Below are positions 26,186-34,782 of a stretch of 64,000 nucleotides of DNA, piece by piece. The stretch lies in assembly GCF_028553805.1 (NCBI RefSeq), contig NZ_CP067140.1:434001-498000 (forward strand). The letters run 5' to 3'. Every line of letters starts with the position of its first letter. The stretch's first letter is position 1. The notes beneath the pieces were generated by a model that worked only from the letters and a program-made list of their open reading frames with translations, did no database searches and was not told the DNA's origin. Origin of the DNA: Paracoccus saliphilus. Its GTDB lineage: Bacteria > Pseudomonadota > Alphaproteobacteria > Rhodobacterales > Rhodobacteraceae. Made by a program: the position numbers and the translations under genes.

Positions 26186-27064
26186 ATGACATCCACTGAC
26201 AGTACTGCCGCCATCGCCGCTGCCTATCGCGGGCAATTATCGCGCCGCCGCAGCTATGGTGCCCTGCTCTGGGCGATTTTCGCCCTGCTGATGATTTCGG
26301 GTTTCCGTCTTGCCGACAGTCGCAACGCCGGAGGGTTCTGGGAAGGACTGTCGCAGGTCTTCGATTTTCCCTCGGAACTGATCGCCGAGGCGGCAAGCAA
26401 GGCGGGCAATCTGCCCAGTCTGATCTGGTCGGCCCTGCCCGCATTGGTCGAGACTTTGAACATCGCTGCCGTCGCAACCCTGATGGGGGCTATCGGGGGC
26501 GGGATCATGGCGCTTCTGTCCACGCGGGGATTGGCACCATGGCCGCGGCTTGTGCCGTTGTTCAGGCGGCTGCTGGATATCGCCCGCGCGGTACCAGAGC
26601 TGGTGATCGCGCTGGTGCTGATTTTCATTCTTGGCGGCGGCCCGGTTCCCGCCGCCTTGGCCATCGGGTTCCATACCGTGGGCGCCTTGGGCAAGCTGTT
26701 CTCGGAAGTGGCGGAAAACGCCAGCCTTCAGCCGGTCGAAGGATTGGAATCCGTCGGTGCAAGCTGGCTGCAACGGGTCTGGTTCGGCATCATCCCGCAG
26801 GTCGCCCCGAACTGGGCCAGTTATGCCATGCTGCGCTTCGAGATCAACATCCGTGCCAGCGCCATCCTCGGTTTCGTCGGGGCAGGCGGCATCGGCTATG
26901 AGTTGCGCAACGCCATAAGCTGGGGGCAGGGCCGTTATGACGCGGCGGCGGCCATCTTCATCCTGCTCTTCGCGACCATCGTGTTCTTCGATCAGCTGAC
27001 ATCGATGGCGCGCGAGCATCTGGTGCGCGGGCAAGAGCGTGGCGAAGCCGGAGGACGGATATGA
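26186..27064 (+). CDS. phnE: Phosphonate ABC transporter permease
   Basis: Inner-membrane permease of 292 aa with about six helices. It contains the BPD-transport domain and the cytoplasmic coupling loop (EAA region) FSEVAENASLQPVEGLESVGASWLQRV. Other PhnE features are LLDIARAVPELVIALVLIFILGGGPVPAALAIG and ILGFVGAGGIGYELRNAI. It overlaps phnE2 by 4 nt (ATGA). Confidence 0.93.
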   Translation: MTSTDSTAAIAAAYRGQLSRRRSYGALLWAIFALLMISGFRLADSRNAGGFWEGLSQVFDFPSELIAEAASKAGNLPSLIWSALPALVETLNIAAVATLMGAIGGGIMALLSTRGLAPWPRLVPLFRRLLDIARAVPELVIALVLIFILGGGPVPAALAIGFHTVGALGKLFSEVAENASLQPVEGLESVGASWLQRVWFGIIPQVAPNWASYAMLRFEINIRASAILGFVGAGGIGYELRNAISWGQGRYDAAAAIFILLFATIVFFDQLTSMAREHLVRGQERGEAGGRI

Positions 27065-28377
27065 TGGCGGTTCTGGAGGCCCATCCCGCGCATCGGCTGA
27101 TCGGGCGCAAGAGATTGTTCTCGCTGGCGGTGCCTGCTGTGGTGCTGGCATATCTGCTTTATGTGGCGGTCGCCTTTGACATTGCCGGGCTGGCCGGGCG
27201 CGCGCGGTGGGACAATGGCGCGGCGCTGTTGCAGGATTTCTGGTCCTACAAGATCCATGTCACCCGGAACAATCGCACCGATGGCGGTATAGAGGCCTCA
27301 GTCGAGGGGATGCGAAACGCGACCTTTTCCGCTGATGACGAGCCCGACTGGATAACCGTTCGCCCCGATGGCGGACGCGAGATTGCATTGCCGCGGGACA
27401 ACTCCGTCACCTTCGCCGGGGATGGTCTGGTCACCTTGACCACCTCCGAAGCAAGCTATGACATTCGGCCTGTCTCCGACGGGATTGAGACCGATATTCC
27501 CAACCCACCCGAAGGCTTCAGCATCTCGGACAAGCGTTTCAGTGCAGATCTGCCGGGGGGAGCGCGGCTGACCGTCACCCGTTCCCGCAGCGAGGTGTTT
27601 CGCCGTCAGCCCGGATGGGAACTGTTCTTCTTCGATCTCTCCAGCCCATTCCACGGCAGATCCCTTACCGAACTGGTGGGCCTGGCGGTCAGTGGTGAAA
27701 GGCTGGACCCGGAGCGCTCGAACATAGCGGGGATGGCGCGGGATTTCTGGCGCAACAGCATCTGGCATCATGGCGATGTCGCATGGGCGATCTTTGAAAC
27801 GATCCTGATGGCCTTTCTGGGCACATTCGGGGCGGGCCTGATTTCCCTGCCGCTGGCCTTCATGGCCGCGTCGAATTTCGCACCCATGCGGATCGTGCGG
27901 CAGGCTTTCCGGCGGTTTTTCGACTTTCTGCGCGGAGTCGATGCACTGATCTGGACGATTATTCTGTCGCGCGCCTTCGGACCCGGACCGCTGACCGGCA
28001 GCCTTGCCATGCTGCTAACCGAGACCGGCACATTCGGCAAGCTGTTTTCCGAGGCGCTTGAGAATATTGATGAAAAGCCTGTCGAAGGGCTGCGTTCGAC
28101 CGGGGCTGGTCCCCTGCCGCGCATCCGATGGGCGGTCATCCCACAGATCGCTCCGGTGATCCTGTCGCAACTACTCTATTACCTGGAGTCCAATACCCGC
28201 AGCGCCACGATCATCGGCGCCATCACCGGAGGCGGGATCGGGTTGCTCCTGATGCAGGCGATGCAGACCCAGAAGGATTGGGAGCACGTGACCTATTACA
28301 TCGTGCTGATCGTACTGATGGTGATCCTTATGGATTGGCTGTCCGGTCGTATCCGGGCGCGGTTGATCCGGGGCTGA
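27061..28377 (+). CDS. phnE: Phosphonate ABC transporter permease, long form with inserted domain
   Basis: Second PhnE subunit, 438 aa against about 260-290 for ordinary PhnE. The first helix ([18 protein letters not shown]) is followed by a soluble, mostly beta-strand insertion of about 150 residues (around 60-200). The permease domain follows, with [22 protein letters not shown] as the coupling loop and [23 protein letters not shown] near the end. The insertion should face the periplasm. Long PhnE proteins of this kind are known in Rhodobacterales phn loci. The role of the insertion is not known. Confidence 0.92.
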   Translation: MMAVLEAHPAHRLIGRKRLFSLAVPAVVLAYLLYVAVAFDIAGLAGRARWDNGAALLQDFWSYKIHVTRNNRTDGGIEASVEGMRNATFSADDEPDWITVRPDGGREIALPRDNSVTFAGDGLVTLTTSEASYDIRPVSDGIETDIPNPPEGFSISDKRFSADLPGGARLTVTRSRSEVFRRQPGWELFFFDLSSPFHGRSLTELVGLAVSGERLDPERSNIAGMARDFWRNSIWHHGDVAWAIFETILMAFLGTFGAGLISLPLAFMAASNFAPMRIVRQAFRRFFDFLRGVDALIWTIILSRAFGPGPLTGSLAMLLTETGTFGKLFSEALENIDEKPVEGLRSTGAGPLPRIRWAVIPQIAPVILSQLLYYLESNTRSATIIGAITGGGIGLLLMQAMQTQKDWEHVTYYIVLIVLMVILMDWLSGRIRARLIRG

Positions 28378-28379
28378 AC

Positions 28380-29000
28380 ATGCCGAAACTTTCACCGGAT
28401 GCACCGCTTCTCCATGAGGACACCGAAATCGTCAACTCGCAATTCGGCCGCTATTGCGAGGTCGGTGCGGGGGCGCGGGTGCTGCATTCGGAATTCGGGG
28501 ATTACAGCTATTGCGACCGGCTGTCGGACATCGCGAATACCAGCATCGGGAAATTCGCCAATATCGCGGCGATGACGCGTATCGGGCCGACCGATCACCC
28601 GATGACCACGGCCAGCCTGCATCATTTCCTCTACCGGTCGGAATATTACTGGGACGATGCTGAAGCCGATCCCGATTTCTTTGCCGCCCGTGCCTCTCGA
28701 CGCACGGTGATCGGCCATGACACATGGATCGGCCACGGAGCCATCATCAAGCCCGAAGTCACCATCGGCAACGGCGCCATCGTCGCGGCAGGGGCGGTGG
28801 TGACCAGGGATGTCCCGGACTGGATGATCGTCGTCGGCTGCCCGGCGCGCGAATTGCGGCCCCGTTTTGCCCCCGGGATCGGCGCAAGGTTGGCACGCCT
28901 TGGCTGGTGGGATTGGGATCACGACCGCCTGCGCCGGGCATTGCCCGATTTCCGTCAATTGCCGGTCGAGGTGTTTCTCGACCGCTATGAAATGTCGTGA
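28380..29000 (+). CDS. Hexapeptide-repeat acyltransferase, phosphonate-locus type
   Basis: Left-handed beta-helix protein of 206 aa with imperfect hexapeptide repeats ([34 protein letters not shown], [36 protein letters not shown]), which resemble xenobiotic/chloramphenicol acetyltransferases. Members of this family occur in C-P lyase gene clusters and are annotated as phosphonate-metabolism transferases. The reaction is not established; acetylation of an aminophosphonate, as by PhnO, is a possible parallel. It starts 3 nt after phnE and its end overlaps convergent phnF by 16 nt. Confidence 0.88.
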   Translation: MPKLSPDAPLLHEDTEIVNSQFGRYCEVGAGARVLHSEFGDYSYCDRLSDIANTSIGKFANIAAMTRIGPTDHPMTTASLHHFLYRSEYYWDDAEADPDFFAARASRRTVIGHDTWIGHGAIIKPEVTIGNGAIVAAGAVVTRDVPDWMIVVGCPARELRPRFAPGIGARLARLGWWDWDHDRLRRALPDFRQLPVEVFLDRYEMS

Positions 29001-29689
29001 GGCAGGGTCAGCGTCACCCGCTCGGCTGCCCACCATGTCAGACCATGCTCGACCGGTCGCCCCTGCGATTCGCTGATTGCTTCAGTTCGCAGCAAGGGCT
29101 CACCCGGATCGATCTGCAGTTTCACGGCCTGCGTCGCATCTGCGATCCTGGCGGTCACACGGGTCGAGATGCGCCGATAATCGTCGATTCCGCATGCCGA
29201 CAGTGCCGCCGTGACCGATTTCCTCTCGCGCAGCGCGGCGGGCAGGTCCGGCAACCAGTCGGCGGGGAACACCGTGCGGAACAGTGCAACCGGCCTGAAG
29301 TCCACCATCGAGACCCCTTCGGCCACATGCACCTTGTCGCCGGTCGACAGCCCGAGGGCAGAGGCCTCGGCCGCATCCGAAGGACGTGTCATAACCGCGT
29401 CCAGAACCCGGCCGGGCACTTTTCCCGCCAACTCGATATTGCGATGAAAACGCACCCGGTCTCCCAGTGGGTAATCGACCGGGCTTGCCGCCACGAAAAC
29501 CCCCGCGCCGCGCCGCGAATAGAGCAGACCCTCATCCGCCAGCACCTTCGTCGCGTGACGCAAGGTATGGCGGTTCACGCCGAACCGCGCCGCAAGCTCT
29601 GCCTCTGCGGGCAGTTTTGTTCCCGGTGGCCATAATCCGCGGGCGATTTCGGCCCGCAGATTGTCGGCGATGCTTTGCCACAGGCTCAT
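28985..29689 (-). CDS. phnF: GntR family regulator of phosphonate metabolism
   Basis: Transcription factor of 234 aa of the HutC subgroup. The winged helix-turn-helix is [53 protein letters not shown] (residues 3-56), followed by a UTRA effector domain ending [11 protein letters not shown]. The HTLRHA...[17 protein letters not shown] pattern is typical of PhnF. It is divergent from phnG, and the shared 89-bp gap holds palindromes suited to GntR binding. It probably represses phnG-M. Confidence 0.92.
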   Translation of the reverse strand: MSLWQSIADNLRAEIARGLWPPGTKLPAEAELAARFGVNRHTLRHATKVLADEGLLYSRRGAGVFVAASPVDYPLGDRVRFHRNIELAGKVPGRVLDAVMTRPSDAAEASALGLSTGDKVHVAEGVSMVDFRPVALFRTVFPADWLPDLPAALRERKSVTAALSACGIDDYRRISTRVTARIADATQAVKLQIDPGEPLLRTEAISESQGRPVEHGLTWWAAERVTLTLPHDIS

Positions 29690-29743
29690 TCCGTCACCAA
29701 AAATTCATGTTTTCCGGATTGTCGCGCGGTCCGCGATCAGCTA

Positions 29744-29768
29744 CTAGATGTCTAGTTGTATAGGACAT
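29744..29768. promoter_or_regulatory. PhnF-type operator between phnF and phnG
   Basis: Two overlapping inverted repeats lie here: CTAGA-TG-TCTAG (29744-29755) and ATGTCTA-GTTGTA-TAGGACAT (29748-29768, arms matching except for one extra base). The right-hand edge overlaps the first possible phnG ATG. The TNTAGNNNTATAGNA-like layout is what HutC-type GntR regulators bind. Confidence 0.65.
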
Positions 29769-29778
29769 GAGGCAAGAC

Positions 29779-30228
29779 ATGTCACGCCCTGAAACCACCC
29801 CCGATCCGGTCCGCAAGGAGGTGCTTGGCCTGCTGGCCCGCGCCCCGTCCGAGCGGTTGGCGCAGTTGCTCCCCGAATTGCCCGAGCATGATCTGCTTCG
29901 CGCGCCCGAAATCGGCGCCGTCATGGTCCGCGGGCGCGCGGGGGGAACCGGTGCGCCGTTCAATCTCGGCGAAAAGACCGTCACCCGCGCCAGTATCCGA
30001 CTGCCCTCGGGCGAGGTCGGGCATGGCTATGTGCAGGGCCGCGACAAAGGCCACGCGCTGCGGGCGGCACTGATTGACGCAATGACACAACAGGACACCG
30101 CAGGGATCGAGGCACGAATACTCGCTCCGTTACGTGATGAGGAGGCTGCCCGGCGCAAGGCCATTGCCACGGAAGCCGCCGCGACCCGCGTCGAATTCTT
30201 CACTCTGGTTCGGGGAGAGGACGAATGA
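29779..30228 (+). CDS. phnG: Phosphonate C-P lyase system protein
   Basis: Subunit of the PhnGHI(J) core complex, which transfers a phosphonate to ATP to form ribose 1-phosphonate 5-triphosphate, 149 aa. Family segments are EIGAVMVRGRAGGTGAPFNLGEKTVTRASIRL and VGHGYVQGRDKGHALRAALIDAM. I prefer the ATG at 29779 to that at 29767, because a GAGG site sits 6 nt before it. It overlaps phnH by 4 nt and heads the phnGHIJKLNM operon. Confidence 0.93.
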   Translation: MSRPETTPDPVRKEVLGLLARAPSERLAQLLPELPEHDLLRAPEIGAVMVRGRAGGTGAPFNLGEKTVTRASIRLPSGEVGHGYVQGRDKGHALRAALIDAMTQQDTAGIEARILAPLRDEEAARRKAIATEAAATRVEFFTLVRGEDE

Positions 30229-30788
30229 CCGCGCAGAATCTATCAGGCGGGTTCAGAGACGCGGCGCGCGATGGCGCCCATGCTTTCCGCGCCATCCTGA
30301 GCGTCATGGCTCGTCCAGGCACGATCTCTACTCTAGGGGCTGTCTCTGGTCCGGCGCCGATATCGCCTGCTGCCGCGACGGTTCTGTTGACGCTTTGCGA
30401 CCGGACGACGCCGCTGCATCTGGCCGGGGCACATGACAGCCCGGTGCTTCGGGACTGGATCGCGTTTCATTGCGCCTCGCCCCTGGTTGCGGCCGAGGAT
30501 GCCGCCTTCGCGCTTGGCGAATGGGCGGCGCTGCGGCCGATCGACCGCTTCGGCATCGGTACGCCGGAATATCCCGACCGTGCTGCGACGCTGATCGTGG
30601 ACGGTCATGATTTTGATGCGGCGCCGTCCCGTTTGACTGGTCCCGGCATCCGCGACACCGCCACGCTGGCATTGCCGGAGCCGCAGGCCTTCGCCGCCAA
30701 TCACGCGCTGTTTCCACTGGGGTGGGACGCGATTCTGACCTCTGACCAGCGCATTGCCGCCCTGCCAAGATCCACGGAGATTCGCTGA
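30225..30788 (+). CDS. phnH: Phosphonate C-P lyase system protein
   Basis: Core-complex subunit of 187 aa. It has the N-terminal SGGFRDAARDGAHAFRAILSVMARPGTI typical of PhnH, then AAATVLLTLCDRTTPLHLAG and GTPEYPDRAATLIVD. PhnH is a structural member of the core and needed for phosphonate cleavage. It overlaps phnG (ATGA) and phnI (TGATG), so the three are translationally coupled. Confidence 0.94.
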   Translation: MTAQNLSGGFRDAARDGAHAFRAILSVMARPGTISTLGAVSGPAPISPAAATVLLTLCDRTTPLHLAGAHDSPVLRDWIAFHCASPLVAAEDAAFALGEWAALRPIDRFGIGTPEYPDRAATLIVDGHDFDAAPSRLTGPGIRDTATLALPEPQAFAANHALFPLGWDAILTSDQRIAALPRSTEIR

Positions 30789-31879
30789 TGTATGTCGCCG
30801 TCAAAGGAGGCGAGCGCGCCATCGACGCCGCCCATGCCTGGCTGGACCGCAGCCGTCGCGGCCCCGCCGACCAGCCTGTCCTGGACACCGCGCAGATCCG
30901 TGACCAGATGAGCCTTGCCGTCACGCGAGTGATGGCCGAAGGATCGCTCTACGATCCCGATCTTGCCGCGCTGGCGATCAAGCAGGCCTGCGGCGATCTC
31001 ATCGAGGCGGTTTTCCTGATCCGCGCCTATCGCACCACCCTGCCGCGTTTCGGTGCGTCAAACCCGATAGACACAGCGGAAATGAGGGTCAAACGCCGCG
31101 TTTCGGCCACTTTCAAGGACGCTCCGGGTGGGCAGATCCTCGGCCCGACCTTCGACTATACACACCGGCTGCTGGATTTCCGGTTGATGGCGGATGGGGA
31201 GTTGCCGACGGAACCGCCGGCGGCAAGCGGGGAAGCCGAACCCGCCGCAACCCCGCATGTGCTGTCCTTTTTGAATCGCGATGGTTTGATCGAGGATGCG
31301 GCACCTGACGAAACCTTGCCCGCCGACCTCACCCGCGAGCCGATGGAACTGCCCGCTGACCGTGCCCTCCGCCTGCAGGCACTCGCCCGCGGCGACGAGG
31401 GGTTTCTGCTCGGCCTCGCCTATTCGACGCAGCGGGGCTATGCCCGCAACCATGCCTTCGTGGGAGAGTTGCGCATCGGCATGGTCGCGGTCGAGATGGA
31501 TATCCCCGAACTGGGCCTTTCCATCGAGATCGGCGAGATAGAGGTGACCGAATGCGAGACGGTGAACCAGTTCAAGGGCTCGCGCACGGAGCCAGCGCAG
31601 TTCACCCGCGGCTATGGCCTCACCTTCGGTCAGACCGAACGCAAGGCGCTGGCCATGGCGCTGGTGGACCGGGCGCTGAGATGGGAGGAACTGGGCGAAG
31701 AGGATCAGGGCGCTCCGGCGCAGGACCAGGAATTCGTGCTGTCGCATTGCGACAATATCCAGGCGACGGGTTTCCTCGAACATATCAAGCTGCCGCATTA
31801 CGTCGATTTTCAGGCTGAACTGGAACTGGTGCGCCGTCTTCGCGCGGGTCTGACCGATCAGGAAGAGGACGCCGCATGA
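30788..31879 (+). CDS. phnI: Phosphonate C-P lyase core subunit, nucleosidase component
   Basis: PhnI, 363 aa, the standard length. It removes adenine from ATP and, with PhnG, PhnH and PhnL, attaches the phosphonate to ribose. Typical blocks are MYVAVKGGERAIDAAHAWL at the N-terminus, QMSLAVTRVMAEGSLYDPDLAALAIKQACGD, RRVSATFKDAPGGQILGPTFDYTHRLLDF and LSHCDNIQATGFLEHIKLPHYVDFQAEL near the C-terminus. Confidence 0.95.
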   Translation: MYVAVKGGERAIDAAHAWLDRSRRGPADQPVLDTAQIRDQMSLAVTRVMAEGSLYDPDLAALAIKQACGDLIEAVFLIRAYRTTLPRFGASNPIDTAEMRVKRRVSATFKDAPGGQILGPTFDYTHRLLDFRLMADGELPTEPPAASGEAEPAATPHVLSFLNRDGLIEDAAPDETLPADLTREPMELPADRALRLQALARGDEGFLLGLAYSTQRGYARNHAFVGELRIGMVAVEMDIPELGLSIEIGEIEVTECETVNQFKGSRTEPAQFTRGYGLTFGQTERKALAMALVDRALRWEELGEEDQGAPAQDQEFVLSHCDNIQATGFLEHIKLPHYVDFQAELELVRRLRAGLTDQEEDAA

Positions 31880-32715
31880 CCGACCGAGCCTACAACTTCG
31901 CCTATCTCGACGAGGATACCAAGCGGATGATCCGCCGCGCCATCCTCAAGGGCATCGCCGTGCCGGGCTATCAGGTGCCATTCGCCAGTCGCGAAATGCC
32001 GATGCCCTATGGTTGGGGCACCGGCGGTGTGCAGGTCACGGCGGCGGTGCTGACGCCCGAGGATGTGCTGAAGGTCATCGACCAAGGCGCCGATGACACG
32101 ACCAATGCCGTCAGCATCCGCAAGTTCTTTCAGCGAACCGCCGGGGTGGCGACCACCGAGCGCACACCTGACGCCACGATGATCCAGACGCGCCACCGCA
32201 TCCCGGAAACGCCGCTGGCCGAGGATCAAATCCTTGTCTATCAGGTGCCGATCCCCGAACCCATGCGCTTTCTTGAGCCAAGGGAGACAGAGACCCGGCG
32301 GATTCATGCCCTGGCCGATTACGGGCTGATGCAAGTGAGGCTTTACGAGGATATCGCCCGGCACGGGGAAATCGCCACCTCCTATGCCTATCCGGTCGAG
32401 GTTGCGGGCCGTTATGTCATGGATCCGTCTCCGATCCCGAAATTCGACAATCCCAAGCTGGATGACTGCCCCGCGATCCAGCTTTTCGGCGCGGGCCGGG
32501 AACAGCGCATCTATGCGCTGCCGCCCTACACAAGCGTCCGGAGTTTGGATTTCGAGGATTATCCTTTCACAGCCTCGAAAGCCGATCATGACTGCGCGAT
32601 CTGCGGATCGACCTCCAGCTATCTGGACGAGGTGATCACCGACGATGCGGGCGGGCGGATGTTCGTTTGCTCGGATACCGATTATTGCGCTCAGAATGCG
32701 AAAGGAGGTGCGTGA
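31876..32715 (+). CDS. phnJ: Alpha-D-ribose 1-methylphosphonate 5-phosphate C-P lyase
   Basis: Radical SAM enzyme that breaks the carbon-phosphorus bond, 279 aa. The four cluster/catalytic cysteines are C240, C243, C265 and C271, exactly the C-x2-C-x21-C-x5-C arrangement of PhnJ. The rest of the chain also fits: YNFAYLDEDTKRMIRRAILKGIAVPGYQVPFASREMPMPYGWGTGG. The end of the gene carries AAAGGAGG, which serves as the phnK ribosome site. Its stop overlaps the phnK start (TGATG). Confidence 0.97.
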   Translation: MTDRAYNFAYLDEDTKRMIRRAILKGIAVPGYQVPFASREMPMPYGWGTGGVQVTAAVLTPEDVLKVIDQGADDTTNAVSIRKFFQRTAGVATTERTPDATMIQTRHRIPETPLAEDQILVYQVPIPEPMRFLEPRETETRRIHALADYGLMQVRLYEDIARHGEIATSYAYPVEVAGRYVMDPSPIPKFDNPKLDDCPAIQLFGAGREQRIYALPPYTSVRSLDFEDYPFTASKADHDCAICGSTSSYLDEVITDDAGGRMFVCSDTDYCAQNAKGGA

Positions 32716-33569
32716 TGGCACTGCTGGATGCCTCCGGCGGGGATATTTTTCGTGAAGAAGAAGTTCATGCTTCTTCTTTGCCCAAATACCTAGATCCCGA
32801 CAGCTCCCTGTTGAGCGTGCGCTCGGTGACAAAGCGATACGGCGCGCGGATCGGCTGCGACGATATCAGTTTCGACCTGTGGCCGGGCGAAGTGCTGGGC
32901 GTTGTCGGCGAGAGCGGGTCGGGGAAATCGACGCTGCTGGGTTGTCTTTCGGGGCAGCTTCTTCCGGATGCGGGCGAGGTTCTGTTCGACACGCGGGATC
33001 ATGGTTTGGTTGACACCTTGCGGATGAGCGAGTCTCAGCGCCGCCACCTGGCACGGACTGATTGGGCCTTCGTTCACCAGAACCCAAGGGACGGGTTGCG
33101 CATGGGGGTCAGTGCCGGCGGGAATGTCGGCGAGCGGATGATGGCGACGGGGGCGCGGCATTACGGGCGCATTCGCGAGGCTGCCTCTGACTGGTTGAGG
33201 CGGGTGGAGATTGACGTCACCCGCATCGACGACCGCCCGCGGCAATTCTCGGGCGGGATGCAGCAGCGGCTGCAGATCGCGCGCAACCTGGTCAGCGGGC
33301 CGCGGCTGGCCTTCATGGACGAACCGACCGGAGGGCTGGATGTCAGCGTTCAGGCGCGCCTGCTGGACCTGCTGCGCGGGCTGGTCCGTGATATGGGATT
33401 GTCAGCGGTGCTGGTTACGCATGATCTGGCGGTGGTACGCCTGCTGGCGGATAGGCTGATCGTGATGAAGGACGGCCGGGTGGTGGAGACCGGCCTGACC
33501 GACCAGGTTCTGGACGATCCGCAGCACGGCTATACTCAGCTGCTGGTCTCATCCGTATTGCAGGTGTGA
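32715..33569 (+). CDS. phnK: Phosphonate C-P lyase ATP-binding protein, with repeat-encoded N-terminal extension
   Basis: ABC-type ATPase that binds the C-P lyase core, 284 aa. Walker A is GESGSGKST, the signature is FSGGMQQRLQIARNLV, and Walker B is LAFMDEPTGG. FDLWPGEVLGVVGESGSG and HQNPRDGLRMGVSAGGNVGERMMATGARHYG are PhnK-specific. The recognisable family N-terminus (LLSVRSVTKRYG) begins only at about residue 32; the first 30 or so residues come from an inserted palindromic repeat (32734-32788). The start at 32715 is nevertheless well supported, because AAAGGAGGTG lies just upstream and the TGATG overlap matches its neighbours. Confidence 0.94.
   Translation: MALLDASGGDIFREEEVHASSLPKYLDPDSSLLSVRSVTKRYGARIGCDDISFDLWPGEVLGVVGESGSGKSTLLGCLSGQLLPDAGEVLFDTRDHGLVDTLRMSESQRRHLARTDWAFVHQNPRDGLRMGVSAGGNVGERMMATGARHYGRIREAASDWLRRVEIDVTRIDDRPRQFSGGMQQRLQIARNLVSGPRLAFMDEPTGGLDVSVQARLLDLLRGLVRDMGLSAVLVTHDLAVVRLLADRLIVMKDGRVVETGLTDQVLDDPQHGYTQLLVSSVLQV
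32734..32788 (+). repeat. Palindromic repeat inside the 5' end of phnK, copy D (variant)
   Basis: CCTCCGGCGGGGATATTTTT and then AAGAAGAAG (32755-32763) face an inverted CTTCTTCTT (32770-32778) and TTTGCCCAAATACC. The inner arms are perfect 9-bp complements around TTCATG, and the outer parts pair imperfectly (GGATATTT against AAATACC). The ATATTT...GAAGAAGAA part matches copies A-C. The frame stays open across it. Confidence 0.7.
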
Positions 33570-33571
33570 CA

Positions 33572-34255
33572 ATGATCGAAGTGCAGAATGTAGCCAAGGA
33601 GTTCACCCTCCATAATCAAGGCAGCACCGTGTTGCGGGTGATGGAGGGGGCCTCGCTGACCGTGGCAAAGGGCGAATGCGTGGCACTGACCGGGGCCTCG
33701 GGCGCGGGAAAATCCACCCTGATGCGGATGATCTGGGGCAATTACCGTACCGATCACGGCATGATCAGGGTGGGCGATGCCGAGATATCGGGGGCGGAGC
33801 CGCGCCGGATCATCGCGCTGCGCCGTTCGACGCTTGGCTATGTCAGCCAGTTCCTGCGGGTCGTCCCCCGTGTCCCGACCCTGCGTGTCGTGGCCGAACC
33901 CTTGCTGGCGCTCGGGGTCGCAGAGGATGAGGCTGAGGCGCGGGCAGCGGAACTACTGTCGCGCCTGAATATCGGCGAGAACCTGTGGGGGCTGTCGCCG
34001 ACGACCTTCTCGGGTGGTGAGCAGCAGAGGGTGAATATCGCCCGTGGTTTCATTCATCCTTACCCGGCGCTTTTGCTGGACGAGCCGACAGCCAGCCTTG
34101 ATACCGCCAACCGCGAAACCGTCATGAGGCTGATCGAGGAGGCGAAGATGCGCGGTGCCGCGATCCTTGGCATCTTCCACGACGAGGCTGCGCGCGAGCG
34201 TCTGTGCGACCGGCAGGTCGATGTCGGGGGCTTCATTCCGGGGCGGGTGGCATGA
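33572..34255 (+). CDS. phnL: Phosphonate C-P lyase system ATP-binding protein
   Basis: ABC-type ATPase of 227 aa. Walker A is GASGAGKST, the signature is FSGGEQQRVNIARGFI, and Walker B is ALLLDEPTASLD. The preceding segment YVSQFLRVVPRVPTLRVVAEPLL is typical of PhnL. PhnL works with the PhnGHI core in ribosylation of the phosphonate. The ATG at 33572 is 2 nt past the phnK stop; it overlaps phnN by 4 nt. Confidence 0.95.
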   Translation: MIEVQNVAKEFTLHNQGSTVLRVMEGASLTVAKGECVALTGASGAGKSTLMRMIWGNYRTDHGMIRVGDAEISGAEPRRIIALRRSTLGYVSQFLRVVPRVPTLRVVAEPLLALGVAEDEAEARAAELLSRLNIGENLWGLSPTTFSGGEQQRVNIARGFIHPYPALLLDEPTASLDTANRETVMRLIEEAKMRGAAILGIFHDEAARERLCDRQVDVGGFIPGRVA

Positions 34256-34782
34256 CCGCCCGGGTTGTGGCGGTGGTTGGGCCGTCGGGGGCGGGCAAGG
34301 ACACGCTGATGATCCGCGCGGCCGAACGGCGACCGGATCTGCGGCTTGTACGCCGTGTCATCACCCGCCCGGCTGAATCGGGGGGTGAGGATTTTGACGG
34401 AGTTTCATCAGCAGAGTTCGAGCGGATGCAGGGCGAGGGCCGTTTCGCACTGGACTGGCAGGCTCATGGATTGAGTTATGGTGTTCCGCATATCGCGGAA
34501 GACGGGCTTTGGCTCGTGAACCTGTCGCGGGGGGTTCTGGCCCGCGCGGCCAAAGTCTTTCCCGGTCTATCGGTCATCCATATCGGTGCCGCACCCGAGG
34601 TGCTCGCCACGCGTCTTGCCGGTCGCGGTCGCGAAGGGGCCGAACAGATCCGGTCGCGCATCAAGCGTGAAGCGGGGTTCCATCCGGGCGATCTGCCTGT
34701 CACATATATCGATAACTCCGGTGATCTCGAGGACGCGACCGCAGCCTTTATCGCCGCGCTGGACGAGGTGCTGATTCCATGA
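34252..34782 (+). CDS. phnN: Ribose 1,5-bisphosphate phosphokinase
   Basis: Guanylate-kinase-like enzyme of 176 aa that phosphorylates ribose 1,5-bisphosphate to PRPP, returning the ribose of the C-P lyase pathway to metabolism. The P-loop is VVGPSGAGKDTLM (residues 6-18), followed by RRVITRPAESGGEDFDGVSSAEF and WQAHGLSYGVP, as in PhnN. It starts in an ATGA overlap with phnL, and its stop overlaps the phnM start. Confidence 0.93.
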   Translation: MTARVVAVVGPSGAGKDTLMIRAAERRPDLRLVRRVITRPAESGGEDFDGVSSAEFERMQGEGRFALDWQAHGLSYGVPHIAEDGLWLVNLSRGVLARAAKVFPGLSVIHIGAAPEVLATRLAGRGREGAEQIRSRIKREAGFHPGDLPVTYIDNSGDLEDATAAFIAALDEVLIP

